NCBI GenBank assembly: GCA_963702305.1
Contig: CAVPBX010000014.1
Span: 1-64,000 of the forward strand
Reading direction: 5' to 3'
Length of the DNA: 64,000 nucleotides
From: PALSA-693 sp963702305
GTDB lineage: Bacteria; Actinomycetota; Acidimicrobiia; Acidimicrobiales; Palsa-688
The notes below the pieces were generated by a model. It worked only from the letters and a program-made list of their open reading frames with translations, was not told the DNA's origin and searched no databases. Below, in pieces: positions 45,414 through 53,785 of the stretch. The position numbers and the translations under genes are program-made. Numbering within the stretch: the stretch's first letter is position 1; every line of letters starts with the position of its first letter.

Positions 45414-46877
45414 GTGAAGATTGCCGTCGTCGGGCCGACTCACCCCCTCAAAGGGGGCGTCTCGCAGCACACCACGGTGCTGGCCCGGAGGCTGGCGGCC
45501 GCCGGTCACGACGTGCAGATTGTTTCCTGGGCGCGCCAATATCCCAATTGGCTCTATCCCGGCCGGCAAGAAGTCGACGCACCCGAGTTCCGCCCGTTCC
45601 ACCAGGCGCGACGCAGGATGCGTTGGAGCCGGCCCGACACCTGGGTTCGTGAGGCGTGGCGGCTGCGCGCCTCGGATCTGGTGGTGTTCGCGCACGTGAC
45701 CCCGTTCCAGGTTCCGCCGCAGTTGGCGATGATCATGGTCCTGGGGCGGCGCGGGCCCGTGACGGCGGTCATCTGCCACAACGTGTTGCCCCATGAGCGG
45801 CGATGGTTCGACCCGCTGCTGGTGCGCCGGCTCCTGCGGGCCGTTGATCAGGTGATCGTCCACTCGCCCGCCGAGCTCGATCTGGCCCGGTCGATGACGG
45901 GCCGTCCGGTAGTCGAGGCCGCGTTGGCTCCCTTCATGCCTGAGGGCTTTGCCCGCGGCGCGCCCCGCCCCGGCGAACATCGCCGGCTCCTCTTCTTCGG
46001 GCTGGTGCGTCCGTACAAGGGGCTGGACGTCCTCCTCAAAGCGCTGGCCAAGGCACCGGCCGATGTGCGATTGCGGATCGCGGGCGAGATGTGGGGAGAT
46101 CCGGACGCGATGCTCCAACTGTGCGAGGAGCTGCACATTCGCGACCGGGTGGAGATACGAGCCGGGTACGTGCCAGCGGGTGAAGTCCCGCGATTGTTCG
46201 ACGACGTGGACGCCCTGGTGTTGCCGTATAGAAGCGCGACCGGCTCGCAGGGTGTGTGGACTGGATTCGAGTTCGGGGTACCGGTCATTGCCAGCCGGGC
46301 CGGCCATCTGGCGGATGGGATTCGCGACGGTGTCGATGGTCTCGTGGTCGAACCGGGCGACGAGGACGACCTCGCCGACGCCCTTCACCGTTTCTATCAG
46401 CCCGGCGTTCCCGAGCGGATGAGGACGGCGGTGAAGCCGGTCGACCCGGAGCCGTACTGGGATCGATATCTGACCGTGCTGGTCGATGCCGCTCGCCCGG
46501 AAGGAGCCAACGTGGTCAAGAATGCCCCCACCGCAGGGAAGCTCCTGACGGTGGCGAAGATCGGCGCCGAAGAGGTCCTGTGGGCCCGGGTCGCGGCCGA
46601 ACGAGCGATAGGGAAGGTACGGCGGGCCCCCAGACGGCTTCCGGACCGGGTTCCGCCGACGGAGGTACTTGGCACGGTCGCGGCCTCCGAGCAGGCGGTC
46701 GACGAGTGTCGTCAGCTTCACCTCCCCCTGCACCACGACCGGCCGAAAAACTGGGACTCCCTCGGGGCCGTGAGTACGGTGCTCAACGATCTAGGCCTGG
46801 ATATCCGGGTCCTCGACGCGGGCCGCGGCGCGCTACTCCCCGATCTTGCCGTGGCTGAGGATCTACGGCGTGCGTGA
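45414..46877 (+). CDS. GT4 glycosyltransferase joined to the start of a methyltransferase
   Basis: Residues 1-365 are a GT-B enzyme: VVGPTHPLKGGVSQHTTVLARRLAA, HNVLPHERRW, FFGLVRPYKGLDVLLKAL, and GVWTGFEFGVPVIASRAGHLADG carrying the donor-site Glu. After about residue 365 the frame continues as VAKIGAEEVLWARVA and then WDSLGAVSTVLNDLGLDIRVLDAG, a methyltransferase motif I. That part is completed in the next frame (46846-47310). It is either a natural fusion broken by one indel or two genes whose boundary was blurred; GTG at 46512 could start the second. Confidence 0.8.
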   Translation: MKIAVVGPTHPLKGGVSQHTTVLARRLAAAGHDVQIVSWARQYPNWLYPGRQEVDAPEFRPFHQARRRMRWSRPDTWVREAWRLRASDLVVFAHVTPFQVPPQLAMIMVLGRRGPVTAVICHNVLPHERRWFDPLLVRRLLRAVDQVIVHSPAELDLARSMTGRPVVEAALAPFMPEGFARGAPRPGEHRRLLFFGLVRPYKGLDVLLKALAKAPADVRLRIAGEMWGDPDAMLQLCEELHIRDRVEIRAGYVPAGEVPRLFDDVDALVLPYRSATGSQGVWTGFEFGVPVIASRAGHLADGIRDGVDGLVVEPGDEDDLADALHRFYQPGVPERMRTAVKPVDPEPYWDRYLTVLVDAARPEGANVVKNAPTAGKLLTVAKIGAEEVLWARVAAERAIGKVRRAPRRLPDRVPPTEVLGTVAASEQAVDECRQLHLPLHHDRPKNWDSLGAVSTVLNDLGLDIRVLDAGRGALLPDLAVAEDLRRA

Positions 46878-47310
46878 TCTCGTCGGCAACAACCTGGAGT
46901 TCAGGCGGACGTCGCGGCACGGACCGGTGCGGTTCGAGCCTGGCGACATCGTGGCGACGGGCTATCCGGACGGGTGGTTCGATGCGGTCACCTGCATGAG
47001 CGTCATCGAACATGGGGTGGACCTCGGCGCCTTTGCCGCGGAGTCCGCCCGATTGCTACGACCCGGCGGCATGCTCATCGTGTCCACCGATTACGACCAA
47101 CAGCCGCCAGACACGCGAGGCAAGTTCGCCTACGGCACATCGGTGCACATCTTCGGTCCCGAGGACATCCAGCGGCTGGTCAAGATGGCAGCGGAGCACG
47201 GGCTGGCCCTGATAGGGGATCTGCAACTGCAACACGCGGCGCGTCCGGTCCACTGGCGGCGGACCGGACTGGACTACACGTTCATCCGGCTCACCTTCAT
47301 CCGCGCCTAG
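46846..47310 (+). CDS. Methyltransferase C-terminal part (frameshifted from the previous frame)
   Basis: It reads LRIYGVRDLVGNNLEF, VRFEPGDIVATGYPDGWFDAVTCMSVIEHGVDL and LLRPGGMLIVSTDYDQQ, the second half of a class I methyltransferase. The first half lies in the preceding frame up to about 46850, so one base is missing or extra there. The whole methyltransferase would be about 265 residues. It converges with the gene ending at 47307, overlapping by 4 nt. Confidence 0.75.
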   Translation: MPWLRIYGVRDLVGNNLEFRRTSRHGPVRFEPGDIVATGYPDGWFDAVTCMSVIEHGVDLGAFAAESARLLRPGGMLIVSTDYDQQPPDTRGKFAYGTSVHIFGPEDIQRLVKMAAEHGLALIGDLQLQHAARPVHWRRTGLDYTFIRLTFIRA

Positions 47311-48731
47311 ATCCTTCTCGCCGCCTGCCCGACCCGGGTCCGCAGGGCGCGCAGCAGGCCACGGGCCCCACCTTCCCGGTACAGCCGGGCGGCCGTGAGC
47401 AGATCGCGGCGGGCCCCGGCGATCCCTCCAACGGGCGGGGGAAGAGGCGGGGGCGGGGGCGGACTCGCCGCCGCAGCCGCCGCCGGCGGCGGCTCGGCCG
47501 GCCAGATGGGAAGGTCGGGCGCCCGGCGGGGATCTGCGCAGAAGGCCAGGAGGGGACGGAGCACGTCCGACCACACGAAGGCCCGGCTGACCGCGGCGGC
47601 GGCCCGCCGGCACTCCTCTCGCCGTGAGGGGTCCGTGAGCAGGTCGAAGAGGGCTTGCTCGACCGCGTCGACGTCCTCGCCCGGTACCACGATCCCGAGC
47701 CCCTTCTCGACGATGAGATCGGCGAAGCCGTCGCCGCGGGTGGCGACGATCGGGAGACCGGCCCAGAGGTAGTCGAGGATGCGGGTGCGAAACGAGTAGG
47801 CGGTCTCGACGTGCTCGACGTGCAGGCTGACCCCGATGTCGGCTTCGAGGAGATAGTCCTGCCGATCGTCGTAGGCCACCCAATCCTCGTTGAAGAAGAC
47901 GTGGGTTCCGGTCAAGCCCAGGTTGTCGGCGAGGGCGCGAGCGGCAGTCAGCGTCCGGGATTCCTCGATGGCCGGATTGGGGTGGCGAACCCCGAGGAAG
48001 TACAACCGCACCGACGGCCGCCGGACCCGCAGCTTGTCGATCGCTTGGATCGAGGTGAGCGGGTCCAACCAGTCGTACACCCCACCGCCCCACAGCACCA
48101 GATCGTCGGCGGGACCGATGCCCGGTACGACCCCCTTGAGCGTTTGCCGGACGTGGGTGGGCGGATGGTCGGGGAGGCCGAAGGGGACGACGTCGATCAA
48201 CCGCCTGAGCGTCGGGTCGTCGTCGTAGGTCGCGGGGTTGACGCGGCCGACCGCGGACAGGAAGCCCAGCCACAGATCGCGTTGCTTCTCGCTGGCGCAC
48301 ACGAAGAAGTCGCCCCTGGTCAGCTGCTCACGCAGGACGCGCACCGAACTGGCCACGTTGGTGGAACGGCCGGGCTCGGGCTGGTCGCGGGTCAGCTCGA
48401 GGGTCTCGAGGTGGAGGGGGTCATAGAGGTCGACGAGCAGGACTTTGTCCGTGTGACGCAGGACCGGCACGTGGTTGAGGACGTATCCCTGGAGGATCAC
48501 GACGTCGCACCACTGCTCGAGTTCAGCAAAGCGGTCCTGGTCGCAGGCTTCCGCCGCGAATCGCGTGCCGCGGCGGTCGCAGGTCGGCGAGGTGGTCGCC
48601 AGGACCACGTCGTGGTCGCCACTGAGCGCTTCGGCGATCTGCCAGGCGCGGATGGCGGGCCCCGCCATCTTGAGAGTCAGGACGTCGTCGGTGACAATGA
48701 GCACCCGCGAGGGGCGCGACGGGGTCGACAA
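47307..48731 (-). CDS. GT4-like glycosyltransferase (paralogue A of a head-to-head pair)
   Basis: The 474-residue GT-B protein has VLIVTDDVLTLKMAGPAIRAWQIAEAL, GDFFVCASEKQRDLWLGFLSAVGRVNP, VLWGGGVYDWLDPLTSIQAID, FNEDWVAYDDR and SFRTRILDYLWAGLPIVATRGDGFADL. TTG 48731 is the best start because no ATG/GTG lies upstream in the conserved part. The C-terminus is a Pro/Ala-rich linker plus a basic helix. The divergent neighbour at 48867 is a close paralogue. Confidence 0.83.
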   Translation of the reverse strand: MSTPSRPSRVLIVTDDVLTLKMAGPAIRAWQIAEALSGDHDVVLATTSPTCDRRGTRFAAEACDQDRFAELEQWCDVVILQGYVLNHVPVLRHTDKVLLVDLYDPLHLETLELTRDQPEPGRSTNVASSVRVLREQLTRGDFFVCASEKQRDLWLGFLSAVGRVNPATYDDDPTLRRLIDVVPFGLPDHPPTHVRQTLKGVVPGIGPADDLVLWGGGVYDWLDPLTSIQAIDKLRVRRPSVRLYFLGVRHPNPAIEESRTLTAARALADNLGLTGTHVFFNEDWVAYDDRQDYLLEADIGVSLHVEHVETAYSFRTRILDYLWAGLPIVATRGDGFADLIVEKGLGIVVPGEDVDAVEQALFDLLTDPSRREECRRAAAAVSRAFVWSDVLRPLLAFCADPRRAPDLPIWPAEPPPAAAAAASPPPPPPLPPPVGGIAGARRDLLTAARLYREGGARGLLRALRTRVGQAARRI

Positions 48732-48866
48732 CTCGGCGGCTACCGTCTGCTCGATGCGATACGGGACCGGGCCCTCGGCCGAGCCGCCCGCGGCTTCGCT
48801 CCAAGGCCCTGTGGCACCTCCCCAGCTTAGCCAATCGGCCGACCGTTCCTCCTGCGGCTGCGGTCG

Positions 48867-51143
48867 ATGAACGCGCCCCCGAGGCTCTTGGTGCTGGCCT
48901 TCGACCCGCTCACCGAGGCCATGCCCGGACCGGCCATCCGCGCCTGGCACCTGGCCGAAGAGCTCGCTCGGGAGCATCCCGTGGTCCTGGCGAGCACCGC
49001 CGCAGCGACCCGAACCCATCCGGCGATGGAGGTTCGCCACGCCAGCGGGTCCGAGCTCGACGACCTGGTCGCCTCGACCGACGCCATCGTGGCCCCGACG
49101 AGCGTGGTGCGTCGCCACCCGGTGGTCGCCGAGGTGACGAAACCACTGTGCATCGACATGTACATCCCCACCCACCTGGAAAACTTGGAGCCGTTCGGCC
49201 AGGCCGGCAGCGACGATCACATTGCGGCCGTCGCCCACCAGGTCGGGGTCATCGGCGACGATCTGGGCCGGGGTGACTTCTTCCTCTGCGCCAGCGAACG
49301 CCAGCGGGACTTCTGGCTGGGGTACCTCTCGGCGATCGACCGCGTCAATCCGGCCACCTATGACGACGATCCGACGCTCAGGCGGCTGATCGACGTCGTC
49401 CCGTTCGGCCTCCCCGCCGCGGCACCGGCGCCGGACGGTCCCCGGCTCCGAGCCGCGTTTCCCGCCATCGGGCCGGACGACCCGGTCGTCATCTGGGGGG
49501 GAGGGGTGTACAACTGGTTCGACCCGCTGTCGCTCGTCGAGGCGATCGACCGGCTCCGGGCCACCGTCCCGACCATCCGCTTGGTGTTCCTCGGCATGCG
49601 CAACCCGAACCCGGACATACCCGAGATGCGGGTGGCCGTGGCGCTCCGGCGCCTGAGCGACCGGCTCGGGTTGACGGACGTCCACGTGTTCTTCAACGAG
49701 GGCTGGGTTCCCTATGAGGCCCGAGCCGGCTACCTCCTGGATGCCCAAGTGGCGGTCAGCACCCACCTCGCTCACGTGGAAACCCATTTCTCCTTCCGCA
49801 CCAGGGTGCTCGACTACCTCTGGGTCGGACTACCTATGGTCCTCACCGAGGGAGACGCCCTCGCAGACGACATCGGCCGGCTCGGTCTGGGCATCGCGGT
49901 ACCCCCGGGCGACCCGAGTGCCATCGCCAACGGGCTGGCGACGCTGCTCAGCTCGCCTCCCGACCGGGCCGCCATCCGTCGCTACGCGGCCCGCTATCGG
50001 TGGGATCGCGTCCTCGAGCCGCTACGAGCCTGGAGCCGCGCCCCCGGCGGGCACCTGACTTCCTGGTGGGGGAGGCCAGTTAGGCTCAGGTGGATGCGAA
50101 CGTTGGTGGTCTTGCCCACCTACAACGAGGTGGAAACGATCGTCGAGGTCCTCAAACGGGTCCGCGAGGCGACGCCGGAGGCCGAAGTCCTCGTCGTCGA
50201 CGACGACAGCCCGGATGGCACGGCCGACAAGACCGACGCCGCCGGTGCCGAGCTCGGGGGTATCCACGTGTTGCGAAGGGGTGGTCGCCTGGGCTTCGGG
50301 GCCGCTTACCGGGCCGGCTTCGGGTGGGGTCTGGCCCGCGGTTTCGACACGTTGGTACAGATGGACGCCGACCTCTCGCACGATCCTGCCGCGCTGCCCT
50401 CGCTCTTGGACGCACTCGCCGACCACGACCTGGTCATCGGGTCGCGGTATGTCCGCGGCGGATCGGTGCCGGACTGGACGATGCACCGGCGTCTGCTGTC
50501 CCGGGCCGGCAACTGGTACTCGTCCCGGGTCCTGGGCCTCAAGGTCCATGACGTGACGGCGGGCTACCGGGTGTACCGGGCCGACATGCTGCAAACGATG
50601 GAGCTGGATTCCGTCCGAGCTGACGGGTACGGCTTCCAGATCGAGATGACCTACCGCGCCGCCCAGGTCGGGGCTCGGATTACCGAGGTTCCGATCTGCT
50701 TCGTTGACCGCCAACTCGGCAAGTCGAAGATGTCCGGCGCCATCATCGTGGAGGCGTTGCTCCTCGTGACCCGGTGGGGGATTGCCCGCGGTTGGTCGAG
50801 GTTGCCACGCCTCCGGAGCGGACGGGCGGCGACGGGGCCAGCACCGGTGAAACGGCCGTTCCGCAATCGAGCCGACTCCCTGCGTTGGCGGCTGCTGCTG
50901 CCGATTACCACCCGCCTCGACGTCATCGAGCGGCAGCTCGACCTGGTCGATCACCGGCTCACCGCCTTGGAGCGACGCACGGGCGATGTCGACGCCGCCG
51001 TCGGAATGGTCGGCGCCCGGGCCGCGACCGTCAGGGAAGGGTCACTGGCTGCGACCGAATCGGAGTCCCGGATCGGGCGACGCATCGAGCGCATCGAGCG
51101 TCTCCTGGGTGCGCGCACCGGAGACGGTCAGGTCAGCCAGTAA
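48867..51143 (+). CDS. GT4 (paralogue B) fused to a GT2 polyprenyl-P mannosyltransferase and a coiled-coil tail
   Basis: This is one frame of 758 residues. Residues 1-400 are GT4-like, with GDFFLCASERQRDFWLGYLSAIDRVNP shared with the gene at 47307. From residue 410 (MRTLVVLPTYNE, ATG 50094) a complete DPM1-like GT2 follows: VVDDDSPDGTADK, VQMDADLSHDP, GSRYVRGGS, VTAGYRVYRADML and FVDRQLGKSKMSG. The tail from about 660 is a coiled coil ending IERIERLLGA. A TAGGCT box 7 nt before ATG 50094 suggests that the GT2 can be expressed alone. A frame shift in the G-run near 50067 would give a TAG stop just before it. Confidence 0.83.
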   Translation: MNAPPRLLVLAFDPLTEAMPGPAIRAWHLAEELAREHPVVLASTAAATRTHPAMEVRHASGSELDDLVASTDAIVAPTSVVRRHPVVAEVTKPLCIDMYIPTHLENLEPFGQAGSDDHIAAVAHQVGVIGDDLGRGDFFLCASERQRDFWLGYLSAIDRVNPATYDDDPTLRRLIDVVPFGLPAAAPAPDGPRLRAAFPAIGPDDPVVIWGGGVYNWFDPLSLVEAIDRLRATVPTIRLVFLGMRNPNPDIPEMRVAVALRRLSDRLGLTDVHVFFNEGWVPYEARAGYLLDAQVAVSTHLAHVETHFSFRTRVLDYLWVGLPMVLTEGDALADDIGRLGLGIAVPPGDPSAIANGLATLLSSPPDRAAIRRYAARYRWDRVLEPLRAWSRAPGGHLTSWWGRPVRLRWMRTLVVLPTYNEVETIVEVLKRVREATPEAEVLVVDDDSPDGTADKTDAAGAELGGIHVLRRGGRLGFGAAYRAGFGWGLARGFDTLVQMDADLSHDPAALPSLLDALADHDLVIGSRYVRGGSVPDWTMHRRLLSRAGNWYSSRVLGLKVHDVTAGYRVYRADMLQTMELDSVRADGYGFQIEMTYRAAQVGARITEVPICFVDRQLGKSKMSGAIIVEALLLVTRWGIARGWSRLPRLRSGRAATGPAPVKRPFRNRADSLRWRLLLPITTRLDVIERQLDLVDHRLTALERRTGDVDAAVGMVGARAATVREGSLAATESESRIGRRIERIERLLGARTGDGQVSQ
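50081..50086 (+). promoter_or_regulatory. Internal -10 box before the GT2 domain (leaderless type)
   Basis: TAGGCT ends 7 nt before ATG 50094, inside the longer frame. The spacing equals that of other genes in the window, which supports an independent start for the GT2 part. Confidence 0.45.
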
Positions 51144-52468
51144 CCCAGGTTGTAGAGGATCTGGAACAGCAGCGCCGCGGTCACCGAAACGGTGATGAGG
51201 GCCAGCGTCATCCCGGCCCGTCGCCGGAACAGCAGGGCCGCGCCGACAAACAGCGGGAACACCACACTGACGAAGCGGGCCTCGCTCTCGGTGGACGAGA
51301 AATGGGTGCTGCCATAAGGCGCGATGGTGGTGCACGCCGCGATCAGGACGGACACGGCGGCGATGATCAACCACGTGGGCGGAACGGTCAGTTCGGCGAC
51401 CGACTGCAGCCTCCAACCGCGGGCCCGGAGATCCAGGGCGGCGGTCGTGAGCAGGTAGACGAGCACCACGCCGGCCAGGAACAGCATGGCGTCGTCAAGG
51501 ATCCACACCGCCCGGATGTTGGCGTAGGTGGGGCTGAGTCCCCCGGGAGCGGGGCCGGGACCCACGAAGAAGTGCTGCAGGGCGAGGAGGTTGCGATAGA
51601 GCCCGACAAACGGCAGGTTCTCGGAACGGTGCCACAGCGAGTGGACCCGAACGAATTCGAGCGGCTGACCGAAACGATTCGACAGGTAGATCATGTAGGC
51701 GAAGATCCCGAAGCCACTGACCAGGGCGAAGCCGACCACCGACAACAGCGGTTTGCGCGCCAACAGGGCGGCGACCACGATGGCGATGGTCAGGGCGATG
51801 GACTCAGGTGAGGTGGCGGAGGCGACGCCGGCCACGATCGCGGCGGACCAGAACCGCTGCCGTTCCAGCAAGGCCACCGCCGCCAGGACCTCCAGCGCAA
51901 ACAGTGCTTCCGAATACGGCGAGAGGAAAAAGAGGGAGGTCGGAAACCAGCAGAACAGCGTCGTCGTCACCAGCGCGGTGCGGGTTCCGAACCGCCTGCC
52001 GACGAGGCCGTATAGGAGTATGGCGGCGCCCGCGAACGCGGCCCAGGAGAGGATCATCCCCGCCTGCAGGTAGTCGAGGAGACCAAAGGACACGACGTGG
52101 AGCAGCCGGATCAGCAGCGAATAGGCCGGCAGGAAGGCGGTGAGGGCCGGCTGCGAGTGGATGTATCCGTGCTGGGCGATCCTGGTGTAGTAGGCGCTGT
52201 CCCACCGGTCGAACGAGCCCCACCAGGTGCCGGCATTCAGCGAGCCCCCTGGCAGCCGTTGGCGAGCCTGGGGCACCAGCACCAGGACAAAGTGGGCCAG
52301 CAGCAGGCCCACCACGATCCGAGACGCCGCCAGCCAGAACGGCACGGTGACGGCGGTCGGTAGCCGCAGCCGCGGCGCGGCGCGGCGCGTGGCGCCATTG
52401 GGGGTGACGTCTTCGGCCTGGGGAACCATGGTTGCCGGATCGGCCAGCCCCAGCGCCGAGGTCTCCAT
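51128..52468 (-). CDS. PIG-V-like membrane mannosyltransferase (GT-C)
   Basis: The 446 residues hold about ten membrane helices. WGSFDRWDSAYYTRIAQHGYIHSQPALTAFLPAYSLLIRLL carries the WDS..Y..IA..GY motif and the conserved luminal-loop acidic residue of PIG-V/GT76 enzymes. It would use polyprenyl-phosphate mannose made by a DPM1-like GT2, such as the one encoded by the convergent gene. ATG 52468 is supported by a TACCCT box 7 nt upstream. It overlaps the convergent gene end by 16 nt. Confidence 0.8.
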   Translation of the reverse strand: METSALGLADPATMVPQAEDVTPNGATRRAAPRLRLPTAVTVPFWLAASRIVVGLLLAHFVLVLVPQARQRLPGGSLNAGTWWGSFDRWDSAYYTRIAQHGYIHSQPALTAFLPAYSLLIRLLHVVSFGLLDYLQAGMILSWAAFAGAAILLYGLVGRRFGTRTALVTTTLFCWFPTSLFFLSPYSEALFALEVLAAVALLERQRFWSAAIVAGVASATSPESIALTIAIVVAALLARKPLLSVVGFALVSGFGIFAYMIYLSNRFGQPLEFVRVHSLWHRSENLPFVGLYRNLLALQHFFVGPGPAPGGLSPTYANIRAVWILDDAMLFLAGVVLVYLLTTAALDLRARGWRLQSVAELTVPPTWLIIAAVSVLIAACTTIAPYGSTHFSSTESEARFVSVVFPLFVGAALLFRRRAGMTLALITVSVTAALLFQILYNLGYWLT

Positions 52469-52475
52469 CGGGACG

Positions 52476-52481
52476 AGGGTA
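52476..52481 (-). promoter_or_regulatory. -10 box of the PIG-V-like gene (leaderless type)
   Basis: TACCCT on the minus strand ends 7 nt before ATG 52468. Confidence 0.5.
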
Positions 52482-52568
52482 CCAGCCGGGCTCCCGGGCC
52501 TAACAGCTTGTAGGTCGGGCGAGTAGGTTGACCGCCGTGCGTCGACCGTGGCGGAGCGCTGACTTCGA

Positions 52569-53777
52569 TTGGCGCTGAGCTCCACGGTCATCGTCGTCTC
52601 CTTCCGGCCCGGAAGCTGGCTGGCCCCGTGCCTCGAGTCCGCTCTCGCCCAGGCCGCCGAGGTGGTGGTGGTGGACAACGGCTCGCGCGGCCGAGAAGCC
52701 TCGGACGTGGCCCGCCGGCTCGGGGCGCGGGTCATTCGCTCGGAGGTCAATCTGGGTTTCGCCGGCGGCGTCAACCTGGGCCTGCCCGAAGCGCGCGGCG
52801 AACTGGTGGCCTTGCTCAACGACGACGCGCGCGCCGGTCCGGGCTGGCTCGCCGCCGCCGCGGCCGTGCTGTCGGATCCGGCCGTGGCGGCGGTGACGCC
52901 GAAGGTGCTGCTCGACGGCGCCTACGCCGAAGTCGTCCTGGGCGACGAGCCGTGGCAGGCGCCAGGCGACGCCCGCCAGCTGGGCCGGCAGCTGCGCCGT
53001 GTCACCGTCGACGGGATCGATGTCCTCGACGACCTCGTCGGCGGCGGAGTGCACGACCTCGAGCGGGGGGCCATCGACGGCGGCATCGGGACGTGGCGGT
53101 GGACCGCCGGCGACAAGCCGTTCTATGTGCCCATCCCGGAGTCGTCAGCCGACCCGGCCCTCCTCATCAACGGCGACCCGGTGCGGCCCGGGCCGATCGT
53201 CAGGGTCCTCAACCACGCCGGTTCGTATCTCCGCGGTCACGGGATCGCGGGGGAGTACGGCCTCGGGACGCCCGACGACGGCCGGTTCGATCAGCGGGCC
53301 GAGCGCTTCGGTTTCAGCGGGACGGCGCCGGTCTTTCGGGCCGAAACCTTGCGGCGCCTCGGAGGGTTCGCCTCCCGATTCTTCGCCTACAACGAGGACA
53401 CCGACTGGTGTCTTCGGGCCCGCCTCGCCGGCTTGCACGTGGTCTACGACCCCCAGGGGATCGTCACCCACCAGCTGTCAGCGACGAGCGGCGGGCCCAG
53501 AGAGGCCTTCGTGCGATTCCTGGCGCGGCGCAACTCGCTCCTCTGCCTGGTCCGCAACGCCCCGGCAGACGTGGCGCGTGAGCACGTGGTCCGACGCGTC
53601 AAGGAAGGCCCCGGAGAGGGGGTGCGGCGGGCGGTGTTGAAGGAGCTGCCGTGGGCGGTGGCGACCCGACTGGCCATGCACCGGATGTGGGTCGACAGTC
53701 CGCGCCGGGTGTGGGAAACCTGGGCCGACCGGGATGTGAGTTGGGACGATTCGCCCGCGGCGCGGGGCCTCGCCTGA
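52569..53777 (+). CDS. GT2 glycosyltransferase (rhamnosyl/galactofuranosyl type)
   Basis: The 402-residue GT-A enzyme has STVIVVSFRPGSWL, EVVVVDNGSRGREAS, NLGFAGGVNLGL, VALLNDDARAGPGWL, and FSGTAPVFRAETLRRLGGFASRFFAYNEDTDWCLRARLAG. It contains a roughly 110-residue insert between the DDA motif and the acceptor site. TTG 52569 is the in-frame start. However, a TAGGTT box 7 nt before GTG 52537 points to an earlier start one base out of frame, so a small indel may hide the true N-terminus. Confidence 0.82.
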   Translation: MALSSTVIVVSFRPGSWLAPCLESALAQAAEVVVVDNGSRGREASDVARRLGARVIRSEVNLGFAGGVNLGLPEARGELVALLNDDARAGPGWLAAAAAVLSDPAVAAVTPKVLLDGAYAEVVLGDEPWQAPGDARQLGRQLRRVTVDGIDVLDDLVGGGVHDLERGAIDGGIGTWRWTAGDKPFYVPIPESSADPALLINGDPVRPGPIVRVLNHAGSYLRGHGIAGEYGLGTPDDGRFDQRAERFGFSGTAPVFRAETLRRLGGFASRFFAYNEDTDWCLRARLAGLHVVYDPQGIVTHQLSATSGGPREAFVRFLARRNSLLCLVRNAPADVAREHVVRRVKEGPGEGVRRAVLKELPWAVATRLAMHRMWVDSPRRVWETWADRDVSWDDSPAARGLA

Positions 53778-53785
53778 GTCGATCC

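Noticed and set aside
49011..49787. Upstream extension of the minus-strand GT4 frame beyond 48731
   Set aside because: The extension is antisense to the paralogue at 48867 and lacks conserved sequence. TTG 48731 precedes the first conserved block.
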